Source: an alpha proteobacterium AAP38
GTDB lineage: Bacteria > Pseudomonadota > Alphaproteobacteria > Azospirillales > Azospirillaceae
NCBI GenBank assembly: GCA_001296005.1
Contig: LJHR01000040.1
Coordinates: 1 to 34,593 of the forward strand
Direction of reading: 5' to 3'
Length of the DNA: 34,593 nt
Shown: in pieces, positions 21,690 to 29,397 of the stretch
Numbering within the stretch: position 1 is the first letter of the stretch
How the letters are laid out: each line of letters starts with the position of its first letter
Program-made: the position numbers and the translations under genes
The notes under the pieces: generated by a model
What the model was told of the DNA's origin: nothing
Database searches by the model: none
Seen by the model: only the letters and a program-made list of their open reading frames with translations

Positions 21690-22048
21690 AACTGTTCGTC
21701 AATATCGCGGCGGTGGTGTTGCTGATCGTCCTTAGCATCGGCGCCTATCATCTCGCCATCGTCCGGCCGGCTCTGATGGCCGACCGGCAGGTGGCCATGC
21801 TTGACGTCGACCAGCTTCTGAAGGACATGGTCGTGGCCCTCGCGCAGTCGGGCGCTTCCGACGATGATATTCGCAACAAGTCGACAACCTTCCGACAGAA
21901 GCTGGAAGAGGCTGCGCGGCTCATTGAAAGTCGTGACCGCGTGGTCCTGATCAACGCGGCGGCCGTCGTAGGGTCTGCTTTGCCAGACTATACGGCGGTC
22001 GTTCGAGAGGCACTGGAACTGCCGGCGCCCAAGGCGGAAACGCCATGA
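21686..22048 (+). CDS. trbI: F-type transfer protein TrbI
   Basis: The 120-aa protein has one N-terminal membrane segment (NIAAVVLLIVLSIGAYHLAI), a helical periplasmic region with LLKDMVVALAQSGASDDDIR, and a C-terminal DRVVLINAAAVVGSALPDYT motif. The last segment matches F TrbI's 'VILVSPAVVQGAPDIS'. TrbI is an inner-membrane protein that affects pilus retraction in F. It overlaps its upstream neighbour (ATGA) and the signal peptidase (4 bp). Confidence 0.8.
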   Translation: MKLFVNIAAVVLLIVLSIGAYHLAIVRPALMADRQVAMLDVDQLLKDMVVALAQSGASDDDIRNKSTTFRQKLEEAARLIESRDRVVLINAAAVVGSALPDYTAVVREALELPAPKAETP

Positions 22049-22521
22049 ACTGGCGGATCTCACCTGCGACGGCGGTGCATCTTGCATGGTGCGCGGCAAT
22101 CGGCGGCGGGCTCGCCGCCACGTCGCAATATTACACAATCGGGGTTTCGCACAGCCAGAGCCTCCCGGAACTGCTGTTCCTGGTCGAACGTGGCCATCCC
22201 TTCCAGCGCGGCGATGCTGTCCAGTTCATCGCACCGCCCAATCCCATGTTCACGAAGCCGTTTGTGAAGCGGGTCGTGGGACTGCCAGGGGACCTGGTGG
22301 AGCATCGGGGAGGGGATGTGTTCGTTGCCGGGCGCCGGGTCGGCCCCGTGCAGACGCAGACTTTGCAGGGTCGTCCCCTTCAACCTGGCCCGGCGGGCAT
22401 CATCCCGGAAGGCTATCTGTTCCTCGCTGGCTCGCATGAGAGGTCCTATGACTCCCGTTACGCGGAAATCGGTTTGGTGCCTGTCACTGCTGTTGTTGGC
22501 CGGGCCGTTCCTCTGTTCTAG
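22045..22521 (+). CDS. S26-family signal peptidase (TraF/TrhF-like)
   Basis: The 158-aa protein has one N-terminal membrane segment and the S26 motifs: a catalytic serine in SHSQSLPELL (S39 best) and a general-base lysine K75 in FVKRVVGLPGD. A C-terminal GYLFLAGSHERSYDSRY corresponds to box E ('GD....S.DSR', here with SHE replacing GDN). In related transfer systems such enzymes process the pilin or other exported Tra proteins. It overlaps trbI by 4 bp and traW by 74 bp. Confidence 0.85.
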   Translation: MNWRISPATAVHLAWCAAIGGGLAATSQYYTIGVSHSQSLPELLFLVERGHPFQRGDAVQFIAPPNPMFTKPFVKRVVGLPGDLVEHRGGDVFVAGRRVGPVQTQTLQGRPLQPGPAGIIPEGYLFLAGSHERSYDSRYAEIGLVPVTAVVGRAVPLF

Positions 22522-23089
22522 CGATGCAGCGGATCTCGGTACGCATGGAAAGCTGTATCCCGTTGTCGAGACCGATCTCCTGGCATTGATCCAAGACCGG
22601 CTCGCCAGCATGGAGGCGAGCGGCGAGCTGGCCAAGCTGAATGCTGAGATGGTCAACCGCGTCACCCGCAACGCGCGGCGACCGCCTCCCGTGCCGGGCA
22701 TCCAGCGCGCGTCCAGCAACAGAACCTGGCTCGTGGATCCGTCGGTCATTGCGGAGCGGGATATCGCCGACCACCGCGGCGTGGTCTTCGTGCGGGCGGG
22801 AACGCGGGTCAACCCACTCTCCTATGCGCCTTTCACAAAGACCTTGATCTTCATGGATGGCGACGATCCTGCACAAATCGATTGGGCGCGGCAAGCGACC
22901 GCGAAGTTTGGACCGACGGCGAAGATCATCCTGACAAGCGGCGATGTATTCGATGCCATGCGCGCATTGTCCGTGCCCGTCTACTTCGATCAAGGCGGAC
23001 GCCTGACCACGAGATGGGGCATCAAGGCGGTGCCGGCGACCGTCCAGCAGGATGGGGAAGCACTCCGCATCCGGGAGGTGGCGCTATGA
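22448..23089 (+). CDS. traW: Periplasmic pilus assembly protein TraW
   Basis: The 213-aa protein starts inside the signal peptidase gene (74-bp overlap). It has a signal peptide (SVWCLSLLLLAGPFLCSSDA), then DLGTHGKLYPVVETDLLALI, which matches the 'LGTWGDLWPVKEPDML' start of F TraW, followed by VTRNARRPPPVPGIQRA, FVRAGTRVNPLSY and FMDGDDPAQIDW. The C-terminal VPVYFDQGGRLTTRWGIKAV also matches. TraW acts with TrbC and TraU in pilus assembly. AGAGG lies 4 nt before the ATG at 22448; an ATG at 22436 is an alternative. Confidence 0.92.
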   Translation: MTPVTRKSVWCLSLLLLAGPFLCSSDAADLGTHGKLYPVVETDLLALIQDRLASMEASGELAKLNAEMVNRVTRNARRPPPVPGIQRASSNRTWLVDPSVIAERDIADHRGVVFVRAGTRVNPLSYAPFTKTLIFMDGDDPAQIDWARQATAKFGPTAKIILTSGDVFDAMRALSVPVYFDQGGRLTTRWGIKAVPATVQQDGEALRIREVAL

Positions 23090-24090
23090 AACTCTGGTTG
23101 GCCGCATGCCTCGTTGGTCTTCTGTTGTTCCGATCAGGGCCAGCACAGGCCGATTCCTCAGGGTGTACCGGGTCGTTCGTAAACCCCATCGCCGACATCT
23201 GCTGGTCATGCCTATTTCCATTGACGTTGGGGTCGATCACGCTGGTCGGTGGGGATCGTCTCGACACCTCAAATCCCGGCTTCCCACTCTGCACCTGTCC
23301 GGCGCCGCCGCCACTTCTGATCCGGCCTGGCATCGCCATTGGGTTCTGGGAACCGGTGCGGTTGGTAGATGTGGCACATGTCCCGTGGTGTTTCGTTAAC
23401 CTTGGCGGCCTGGAACTGCCTGCCCCGATCAAGGTCGGCGGCACGAAGACACAGTCGCGCGGCGGCGGAACCGGCCATGCCAATTGGCATGTGCATTGGT
23501 ACGTCTATCCGCTCATCTATTGGCTGGAGCTGCTCGTCGATTTTCTGTGCTTGGAGATGTCGACGTTCGATATCGCCTACATTACGGAAATCGATCCAAT
23601 GTGGCTGGACGACGAACTCACGTTCCTGATCAACCCCGAGGCCGCATTGTTCAACACGCCACTTGCGCAGGCGGCCTGTGCGGCTGATTGTGTCGCGGCG
23701 TCGGCCGGCTTGCCGCTGGACCCGTTGTTCTGGTGCGCCGGCTGCCAGGGCAGCCTCTATCCGCTCGATGGCAACATCCAGGCACAGACCGGCGCCGTCC
23801 AGGGCTCCCTGCTGGCCACCGAGAGGATGGCCTATAAGCTTCACCGCGAACTCATCCTCTGGGGTTCATTCGGCTCCGACGGCATGTGCGGCCGTTATCC
23901 GATGCCCGTTATGCGGAAGTCCCAGTATCGGAGCCAGATGGTCAATCCTGTGCCGACCAGCCGCGGCCCGAATGCCTGTCCCCCCTTCGGTCGCACGACG
24001 ACGATCTATGAATCCAATCGCATGGTGCCGGTCGTCGGCGAGAATTTCGGCTATCTGATCTGGAGGAAGCGGAATTGCTGCGCGCTCTAA
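23086..24090 (+). CDS. traU: Mating and pilus protein TraU
   Basis: The 334-aa protein has a GGGAGG site 7 nt before ATG 23086, which overlaps the traW stop (ATGA). A ~22-residue signal peptide (MKLWLAACLVGLLLFRSGPA) precedes a cysteine-rich mature part: NPIADICWSCLFPLTLGSI, FPLCTCPAPPP, AACAADCVAASAG and WCAGCQGSLYPLDG. GFWEPVRLVDV and MCGRYPMPVMRKSQYRSQM are typical TraU segments. TraU is periplasmic and is needed for efficient DNA transfer more than for pilus formation in F. Many disulfides are expected, explaining the DsbC gene. Confidence 0.93.
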   Translation: MKLWLAACLVGLLLFRSGPAQADSSGCTGSFVNPIADICWSCLFPLTLGSITLVGGDRLDTSNPGFPLCTCPAPPPLLIRPGIAIGFWEPVRLVDVAHVPWCFVNLGGLELPAPIKVGGTKTQSRGGGTGHANWHVHWYVYPLIYWLELLVDFLCLEMSTFDIAYITEIDPMWLDDELTFLINPEAALFNTPLAQAACAADCVAASAGLPLDPLFWCAGCQGSLYPLDGNIQAQTGAVQGSLLATERMAYKLHRELILWGSFGSDGMCGRYPMPVMRKSQYRSQMVNPVPTSRGPNACPPFGRTTTIYESNRMVPVVGENFGYLIWRKRNCCAL

Positions 24091-24761
24091 AGCTGCTGGC
24101 GGCGGGGCTGGCCATCGTCACGTCGAATGTTGCTGCCGGGCAGGAAAGCCCGCAGGATTTCGTTAACCAGGTTCTCCGCCAGCATCCTCAGGCCCTGCGC
24201 GATGCTACAGAACTTCACAAGGCGCTGAAGGATCTGACGGTGCGGGGGCAGGCCGACGGCGTCGGGCTGAACGGGATCGACTTGGGGGCTTTGGTCGATA
24301 CGTCTGCCATGGGAAGTGGCGCGGCGGCCGACCGGGCCCGCATGCCCGCGATCCTCGTTTTCGTCAGTTCGTCCATGCCCCCGCCCTCGATCAAGGCCGC
24401 CGCCGCTCAGGCCCGCCGCGCCGGCGGAGCGGTCGTCATGCGCGGTCTGGTGGATAACAGCCTGACGAAGACGGCCGCATTCCTGGCGGAAGCCTTTGGC
24501 GACCAGGCGAAGGAGCTGGGTCTACTCGTCGATCCTCGCCTCTTCGCTACATATCGGGTGGATGCTGTGCCGGCAGTCGTGGTTTCTGCCGTCGGGCCCA
24601 TCATGTGCGAGGGTGAACCGGGGTGTGAAGGGCTGCCCGACTACGACCGGATCGCGGGCGATGTGTCGCTGCAATTTGCGTTGGAGACGATCGCGGACGC
24701 AGGCGGACCTGGTGCAGCAACGGCGTCCGAAGGGCTCGCCAGGATCAAGCGCGATGAATAG
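24075..24761 (+). CDS. trbC: Pilus assembly protein TrbC (F type)
   Basis: The start is a TTG at 24075 with GGAGG 8 nt upstream, overlapping traU by 16 bp. The 228-aa product has a signal peptide (LKLLAAGLAIVTSNVAAG), and a thioredoxin-like core with AILVFVSSSMPPPSIKAAAA and LGLLVDPRLFATYRVDAVPA, which are signature segments of F-type TrbC. TrbC works with TraW in the periplasm. It overlaps the first traN gene by 8 bp. Confidence 0.9.
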   Translation: MLRALKLLAAGLAIVTSNVAAGQESPQDFVNQVLRQHPQALRDATELHKALKDLTVRGQADGVGLNGIDLGALVDTSAMGSGAAADRARMPAILVFVSSSMPPPSIKAAAAQARRAGGAVVMRGLVDNSLTKTAAFLAEAFGDQAKELGLLVDPRLFATYRVDAVPAVVVSAVGPIMCEGEPGCEGLPDYDRIAGDVSLQFALETIADAGGPGAATASEGLARIKRDE

Positions 24762-25995
24762 CTGCTTTCGGTACCTGCGGTACGGTCTGCTGACCATCGC
24801 GCTGGTGGCGTGGCCCGCGTGCGGTCAGCAGCCAACGGCCCGCCAGGACGGGAAGGCCTTTGGTGGTGCCACCAGCAATCTGCCGGGAAACGCGCTGTCC
24901 CAGCCCGATGCGGCTGGCACCGTGCCCGGCTATGGCGGCACGGACCTTTCCGAGAAGACCTATATCCACGGCAATATGTATGATGCCGGTGTGGTCGACG
25001 CGACCAATGACGAGGCCGCGCAACTGCTCAAGGATTCCTTCCAGGGGCGCCCGTCGGTGCCGGTGGGCCGGGACGACCCTTGGATGGACAATTATTGGAC
25101 CGTCCAGAACGACCCCCGTAGCGTCGTTCCTGATTTCACCGGCCAATATGGCGACTGCACGGCCGCACCGGGCGGCACCAGCCCGCCGACCGATCGCATC
25201 CGCACCTGCGATGAATACACCAAGATCGAGGGACGGAGCTGCAACGACACGCAGATTGTCGAGGTTGACCAGGATCAAACCTACCGGTGCCAGCGCACCA
25301 ACGACCGCCGGCCCGAAGAATGCCCCATGACGCGTGATGTCCAGGTTGACCAGGACCCGGTGTATGACTGCACCGTATCGTCATCCACCGCGCCGCAGTC
25401 CTGCACGATGACCCGTGATGTCGGCGTGGATTCCGACCCGATCTATCGCTGCAATGTCCTGTCGACCACCCGCCCGGAGGAATGCCGGGTCACGCGCCAA
25501 GTTACTACAGATGCCGACTATATCTATAGCTGTGCGAAATCGGGCGAGAAATCCCCTAGCTCTTGCACCATCGGGCGCCAGATCGATGTGCGGGCGGACT
25601 ACACCTACTCATGCAAGCGGACGCGTGACTATGTCACGAAGACCTGCGACGTCTATTACACTGCGCAATGTACCACCATCGGCCAATGCTATGGGGGCGC
25701 CGTTGCCCTGTCCTGGGAGGAGTGGGACTGCCAGCTGCAGAACGGTAACCGGTGCTATATGGCACATGTTGGGGTCTCATTTGGATCCGGCTCCCCGCAG
25801 AACAGCATCTCGGTGAGTGGAGGTGGCTGTGGCAACCCGAGCATCTCGGAAGGTTGGGCAGGCGATCGCAGCAGCGTCACGGTCAGCGCTCAGTGCCGTC
25901 AGACGAACGCCCCGTCGCCCGGTGGGGTGCAGTGGTATTACGGCTGCTGCAACGGCGCCGGCGCCAGCATGGTGGACGAATGCGCCAACATCTGA
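24754..25995 (+). CDS. traN: TraN N-terminal-half protein with five 27-residue repeats, 413 aa
   Basis: The first 160 residues resemble the start of F TraN: an N-terminal export signal, then DAAGTVPGYGGTDLSEKTYI, LLKDSFQGRPSVPVG and DDPWMDNYWTVQNDPRSVV. Residues 163-297 are five back-to-back 27-residue units, each with cysteines at positions 1 and 17 (for example CTMTRDVGVDSDPIYRC). The C-terminal ~115 residues (EEWDCQLQNGNRCYMAHVGV; WYYGCCNGAGASMVDECA) are also cysteine-rich. The characteristic C-terminal domain of TraN is absent; it is in the next gene, which overlaps by 16 bp in another frame. TraN is an outer-membrane protein for mating-pair stabilisation. This is probably one half of a divided TraN. 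Confidence 0.75.
   Translation: MNSCFRYLRYGLLTIALVAWPACGQQPTARQDGKAFGGATSNLPGNALSQPDAAGTVPGYGGTDLSEKTYIHGNMYDAGVVDATNDEAAQLLKDSFQGRPSVPVGRDDPWMDNYWTVQNDPRSVVPDFTGQYGDCTAAPGGTSPPTDRIRTCDEYTKIEGRSCNDTQIVEVDQDQTYRCQRTNDRRPEECPMTRDVQVDQDPVYDCTVSSSTAPQSCTMTRDVGVDSDPIYRCNVLSTTRPEECRVTRQVTTDADYIYSCAKSGEKSPSSCTIGRQIDVRADYTYSCKRTRDYVTKTCDVYYTAQCTTIGQCYGGAVALSWEEWDCQLQNGNRCYMAHVGVSFGSGSPQNSISVSGGGCGNPSISEGWAGDRSSVTVSAQCRQTNAPSPGGVQWYYGCCNGAGASMVDECANI
25240..25644 (+). repeat. Five tandem 81-bp units (27 residues) in the first traN gene
   Basis: The units begin at 25240, 25321, 25402, 25483 and 25564, each exactly 81 bp, coding C-x15-C-x10. Consensus is C-x-x-T-R-x-V-x-V-D-x-D-x-x-Y-x-C. DNA identity between units is moderate, so the repeats are old but length-constrained. 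Confidence 0.85.
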
Positions 25996-28613
25996 TCCGC
26001 CTTCTGACAGCAGCGCTGATCCTGATCATCTGGGTCGGGGCGGCGGCGGCCGTCTCCCCGAGCTGCCGCCTATCGGGCCAAACCTGTATAGAAGGTGGCG
26101 GTTCCCGGAGCGTCGGTGGCGCCAGCGTCTATCAGGATTGCTGGCGGACCAGATACACCTATTCGTGTGGCGGGCCTGGCTATTCCGACTATTGTGCAGG
26201 CCTCCGAGGTGCGTGCGCCGGCAGCGGCAGTTCATGCTCATCGATGGGAGCCGATGGCGTCTGCGATGAATATACCGAGACCTATACATGCGGCTCGCCC
26301 CAGGGCGGTAACGTTACGCTCATCAATACCTCGTACACGATCGTTCGTGACGAGCTCGTCAACGGTTGCTCGTCCCACGAGACGTCCTGCACAAAAATCG
26401 GTGAGGTGTGCACCGAGGGAGCGGGAACCCGAAATATCGGGGGCAAAGACGTCTGGAAAGATTGCTGGGCGTGGCGCCGTGACTATATGTGCGCCAATCC
26501 CAGCCCCTACGACCATTGCACCGCCTATGCCAGTGCGCCGGGCTGCACATCGGGTGGCACCAGCTGCGTGTCGCAGTATTCGGACGGGTCCTGCCAACAG
26601 TACAGCACGACATATAACTGTCCCGACCAGGTCGCCGGCGCCGGCACGCTGAATCAAACCGTCTACCGTGTCGTGAGCGACACGAATGTCGCAGCCTGTG
26701 CATCCCAGCAATCGCGTAGCTCCTGTGTCCAGGGAGGGGATACCTGCGCCGAAGGGGCCGGAACCCGCAACATTGGTGGCATGGATGTCTATCGCGACTG
26801 CTGGGCCTGGAACCGCGCATATACCTGCGCGAACCCGGATTACCGTGACGACTGCACCCCATATCGAAACGGGTGTGCGCAGGTCGCCTCGCTGGGATGC
26901 ACCCAGACCTACACCAATGGCAGCTGCGCCACGACCTCCTACGAGTACCGGTGTGAGGACCCGGTTTCCGGTAACGGCACGATCACGGGCTATGGATATG
27001 ATGTGATCCGTGACCAGGTCGTCAGCGGCTGCACGGCGCAAACTGGCAACAACACCTGCGGTCTGTCATCTGAGACATGTAGCGAAGGGGCCGGTACCCG
27101 CAACATCAACGGCATGAACGTTCACCGCGATTGCTGGAAGTGGAACCGTACCTATACCTGCGCCAACCCCTCGCCATTTGATAACTGCACAGCCTACGCC
27201 GCCAGCGGATGCAGCAATCGCGGCAATCGGTGCACAGGCACGGCTTTCGACGGCAGCTGCTCCGTCTATACCCACAACTACCGCTGCAGCGATGTGGTCA
27301 GTGGCGGCGGCGGCCGCGTCGGCACCGAATATACCGTCATCAAAGACGAGGTCGTCAGCGGCTGCACGTCGCAGACCTCGCGGGGCTGCGGGCTTCAGTC
27401 GGAGCGGTGCACTGAAGGGCCGCAGACGCGGACGATCAATGGTGGACCGGTCTACAGGGACTGCTGGGCCTGGTCGCGCGTCTATTCCTGCCCCAATCCG
27501 GGCTACTACGACGATTGCTCAGCCTATAACGGTCGATGCACAGAGACCGCGACCAGCTGCAATCGGACATTCTTCGACGGCAGCTGCGATCTCACGACAG
27601 CGGATTGGCGATGCCCGGACCCGGTAGCCGGCGGCGGCAGCCATACAGGTACCATCTATACGGTGACGCGGGACGAAGTCATTAACGACTGTAGCGCCTA
27701 CACCGACGGGAACATATGCGGGCAGCCTCCGACCACGCGCTGTATCGAGGGCGCTGAAACCAGGGTCATCAATGGCCTGCCGGTTCACAAATCCTGCTGG
27801 AAATGGGAGCGCTCCTACCAGTGCCAGGGAAGCGTGACCAACGATTGCGCGATCCTGGAGGCGAGCTGTGTCTTCGAGAACAAGACCTGCATCCAGTCCG
27901 ATGCCTACGGTCGCTGCAAAAATTATGAACGTGCTTACCGGTGTGGCGGGCAGGGCGCCCCGGACGGGCAGAACCCGCCGATCCTTCAATGCGGTGAGAC
28001 GGTTTACTGCATCAATGGCGAGTGCGACAGCGTCACCAGGGAGCCAAATGACGATTTCGCCATGGCACTCACCTGGCTGAACCTGCAACGCGACTTCTCG
28101 AAGGATTTCGACCCGGCCACCAATCAGGTGTTCAAGGGTGACAGCCATAAGTGCCGCAAGCAGTTCACCGGGGTGTTGAATTGCTGCAAAGAGGAATCCG
28201 GTTGGGGCACGGACATTGGCTTGGCCTCCTGCAACACCGAGGAGAAGGAACTCTGGGTAAAGCAGGATGACAAGCGGACCGTCTACATCGGAACCTACTG
28301 TGCCTCGTCCTTCCTGGGCGTGTGCCTTGAAAAGAAGCGCACCTACTGCGGTTTCGACTCCCGATTGGCCCGCATCGTCCATGAGCAGGGCCGTTCACAA
28401 CTGCATATTTCCTGGGGCACGCCGAAGGACCCTGATTGCCGTGGGTTGACCATCAACGAGCTGCAGGCGGTTGATTGGTCGCGGATCGATCTGCGCGAAT
28501 TTTACCCGCAGATCTACGAGCAAACCCAGCTTCCCAATGTCTCCGCCTCGCAGCAGAACCTTCAACAGAGGATTCAGAACTTCTATGCTTCGCAACCGTC
28601 TCCAGGGAACTGA
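25980..28613 (+). CDS. traN: Mating-pair stabilisation protein TraN, C-terminal-half protein with six cysteine-rich modules, 877 aa
   Basis: ATG 25980 starts a clear signal peptide (MRQHLIRLLTAALILIIWVG, then AAAA). Residues ~36-660 are six modules of ~110 residues, each starting C-x-E-G and containing DCWxWxxxYxC and a GxC...YxC pattern with about ten cysteines. The final ~220 residues are the conserved TraN C-terminus: CGETVYCINGECDSVTREPN, FTGVLNCCKEESGWGTDIGL, GVCLEKKRTYCGFDSRLARI and DPDCRGLTINELQAVDWSRI. As I recall F TraN (602 aa), it has a single such module. TraN sits in the outer membrane and contacts the recipient surface. Together with the previous gene this makes a two-part TraN of nearly 1,300 residues. 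Confidence 0.9.
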   Translation: MRQHLIRLLTAALILIIWVGAAAAVSPSCRLSGQTCIEGGGSRSVGGASVYQDCWRTRYTYSCGGPGYSDYCAGLRGACAGSGSSCSSMGADGVCDEYTETYTCGSPQGGNVTLINTSYTIVRDELVNGCSSHETSCTKIGEVCTEGAGTRNIGGKDVWKDCWAWRRDYMCANPSPYDHCTAYASAPGCTSGGTSCVSQYSDGSCQQYSTTYNCPDQVAGAGTLNQTVYRVVSDTNVAACASQQSRSSCVQGGDTCAEGAGTRNIGGMDVYRDCWAWNRAYTCANPDYRDDCTPYRNGCAQVASLGCTQTYTNGSCATTSYEYRCEDPVSGNGTITGYGYDVIRDQVVSGCTAQTGNNTCGLSSETCSEGAGTRNINGMNVHRDCWKWNRTYTCANPSPFDNCTAYAASGCSNRGNRCTGTAFDGSCSVYTHNYRCSDVVSGGGGRVGTEYTVIKDEVVSGCTSQTSRGCGLQSERCTEGPQTRTINGGPVYRDCWAWSRVYSCPNPGYYDDCSAYNGRCTETATSCNRTFFDGSCDLTTADWRCPDPVAGGGSHTGTIYTVTRDEVINDCSAYTDGNICGQPPTTRCIEGAETRVINGLPVHKSCWKWERSYQCQGSVTNDCAILEASCVFENKTCIQSDAYGRCKNYERAYRCGGQGAPDGQNPPILQCGETVYCINGECDSVTREPNDDFAMALTWLNLQRDFSKDFDPATNQVFKGDSHKCRKQFTGVLNCCKEESGWGTDIGLASCNTEEKELWVKQDDKRTVYIGTYCASSFLGVCLEKKRTYCGFDSRLARIVHEQGRSQLHISWGTPKDPDCRGLTINELQAVDWSRIDLREFYPQIYEQTQLPNVSASQQNLQQRIQNFYASQPSPGN
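26085..27960 (+). repeat. Six tandem ~330-bp modules in the second traN gene
   Basis: Modules begin at 26085, 26409, 26745, 27078, 27408 and 27741 (108, 112, 111, 110 and 111 codons apart). Each starts with C-x-E-G and has DCW or SCW about 18 residues on. The last merges into the conserved TraN C-terminal domain. Confidence 0.85.
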
Positions 28614-29397
28614 ACGGGGCCTGGCGACGCTCGCCTTGGCTCTGTTCGTGACATTGCCGGCAGTGGCGGACGCCACCAGCTATTGCGCGGAACAGCGCGA
28701 GTTGGGGTGGTCATTCTATTGTGACCCGCCCAAGCGGCCGCGACCATCGCCGCCGTCTGCACCAGAGACTCCGGCGCCGGCCGCGAGCGATCCGCTGGAA
28801 GAGGTCGCTCAAATGAGACAGCGGTTAGATCGCGCCCGCGCCACGGCGCTCCTCGATCCGCGAAACGATGACAAAGTGGCCGAATACGTGGCGCTTCAGA
28901 ACGAGAGCGTGGATCGTGCCGGCACCTTTTCGGATACGTGGCGGCGCGTGCTATGGACCCGACCGGAGCTGGACTACACACTCAAGCGCCCCGTTGGCAA
29001 CTTGGCGAAAAATACATGGCTGGATGCCCGCCGGGAAGCTCAGAAGGAAGCCGCCGCGTCTCTGGGCGAACGCTACGGCGTGATCTTCGTCTACTCGTCG
29101 ACCTGCCCTTACTGCCAAGCGTATAGCCCCGTGCTGCGGCACTGGGCCGATGCAAACGGGGTGCACGTCCTGCCGGTGACGGTGGATGGTGCCATGCTGC
29201 CCGAATGGCCCGATTCACAGCTCGATCATGGCCAGGTCGCAAAGATGGGCCTCGCCGGCAAGCCGGTGCCCGCAACGGTCTTGTTCGACAGCGAGACGAA
29301 CCAAGTCGTTCCGATTGCTTTTGGTGCAATTTCGGCCGACGAGCTCGGCGAGCGCGTGTTGCTGCAGACGAGAGTGGAGGTGGGTGATGATTATTAA
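28585..29397 (+). CDS. traF: Thioredoxin-like pilus assembly protein TraF with a CPYC site
   Basis: The 270-aa protein starts at 28585 inside the end of traN (29-bp overlap). A signal peptide (LATLALALFVTLPAVADA) is followed by GWSFYCDPPK, a typical TraF start. The middle has TFSDTWRRVLWTRPELDYTL, also typical, and the C-terminal thioredoxin-like domain has a CPYC site (174-177) in FVYSSTCPYCQAYSPVL. F TraF is reported to lack this CxxC pair, with TrbB supplying the redox function; here TraF itself may be redox active. It overlaps traH by 11 bp. Confidence 0.9.
   Translation: MLRNRLQGTERGLATLALALFVTLPAVADATSYCAEQRELGWSFYCDPPKRPRPSPPSAPETPAPAASDPLEEVAQMRQRLDRARATALLDPRNDDKVAEYVALQNESVDRAGTFSDTWRRVLWTRPELDYTLKRPVGNLAKNTWLDARREAQKEAAASLGERYGVIFVYSSTCPYCQAYSPVLRHWADANGVHVLPVTVDGAMLPEWPDSQLDHGQVAKMGLAGKPVPATVLFDSETNQVVPIAFGAISADELGERVLLQTRVEVGDDY

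Noticed and set aside
21014-22138. Minus-strand open frame of 374 codons across traC to trbI
   Set aside because: It lies opposite well-identified tra genes, is Arg/His-rich and has no start signal.
25240-27960. Tandem repeats as a CRISPR array
   Set aside because: The repeats are in frame, coding, adjacent without spacers and differ in sequence, so they are protein repeats.
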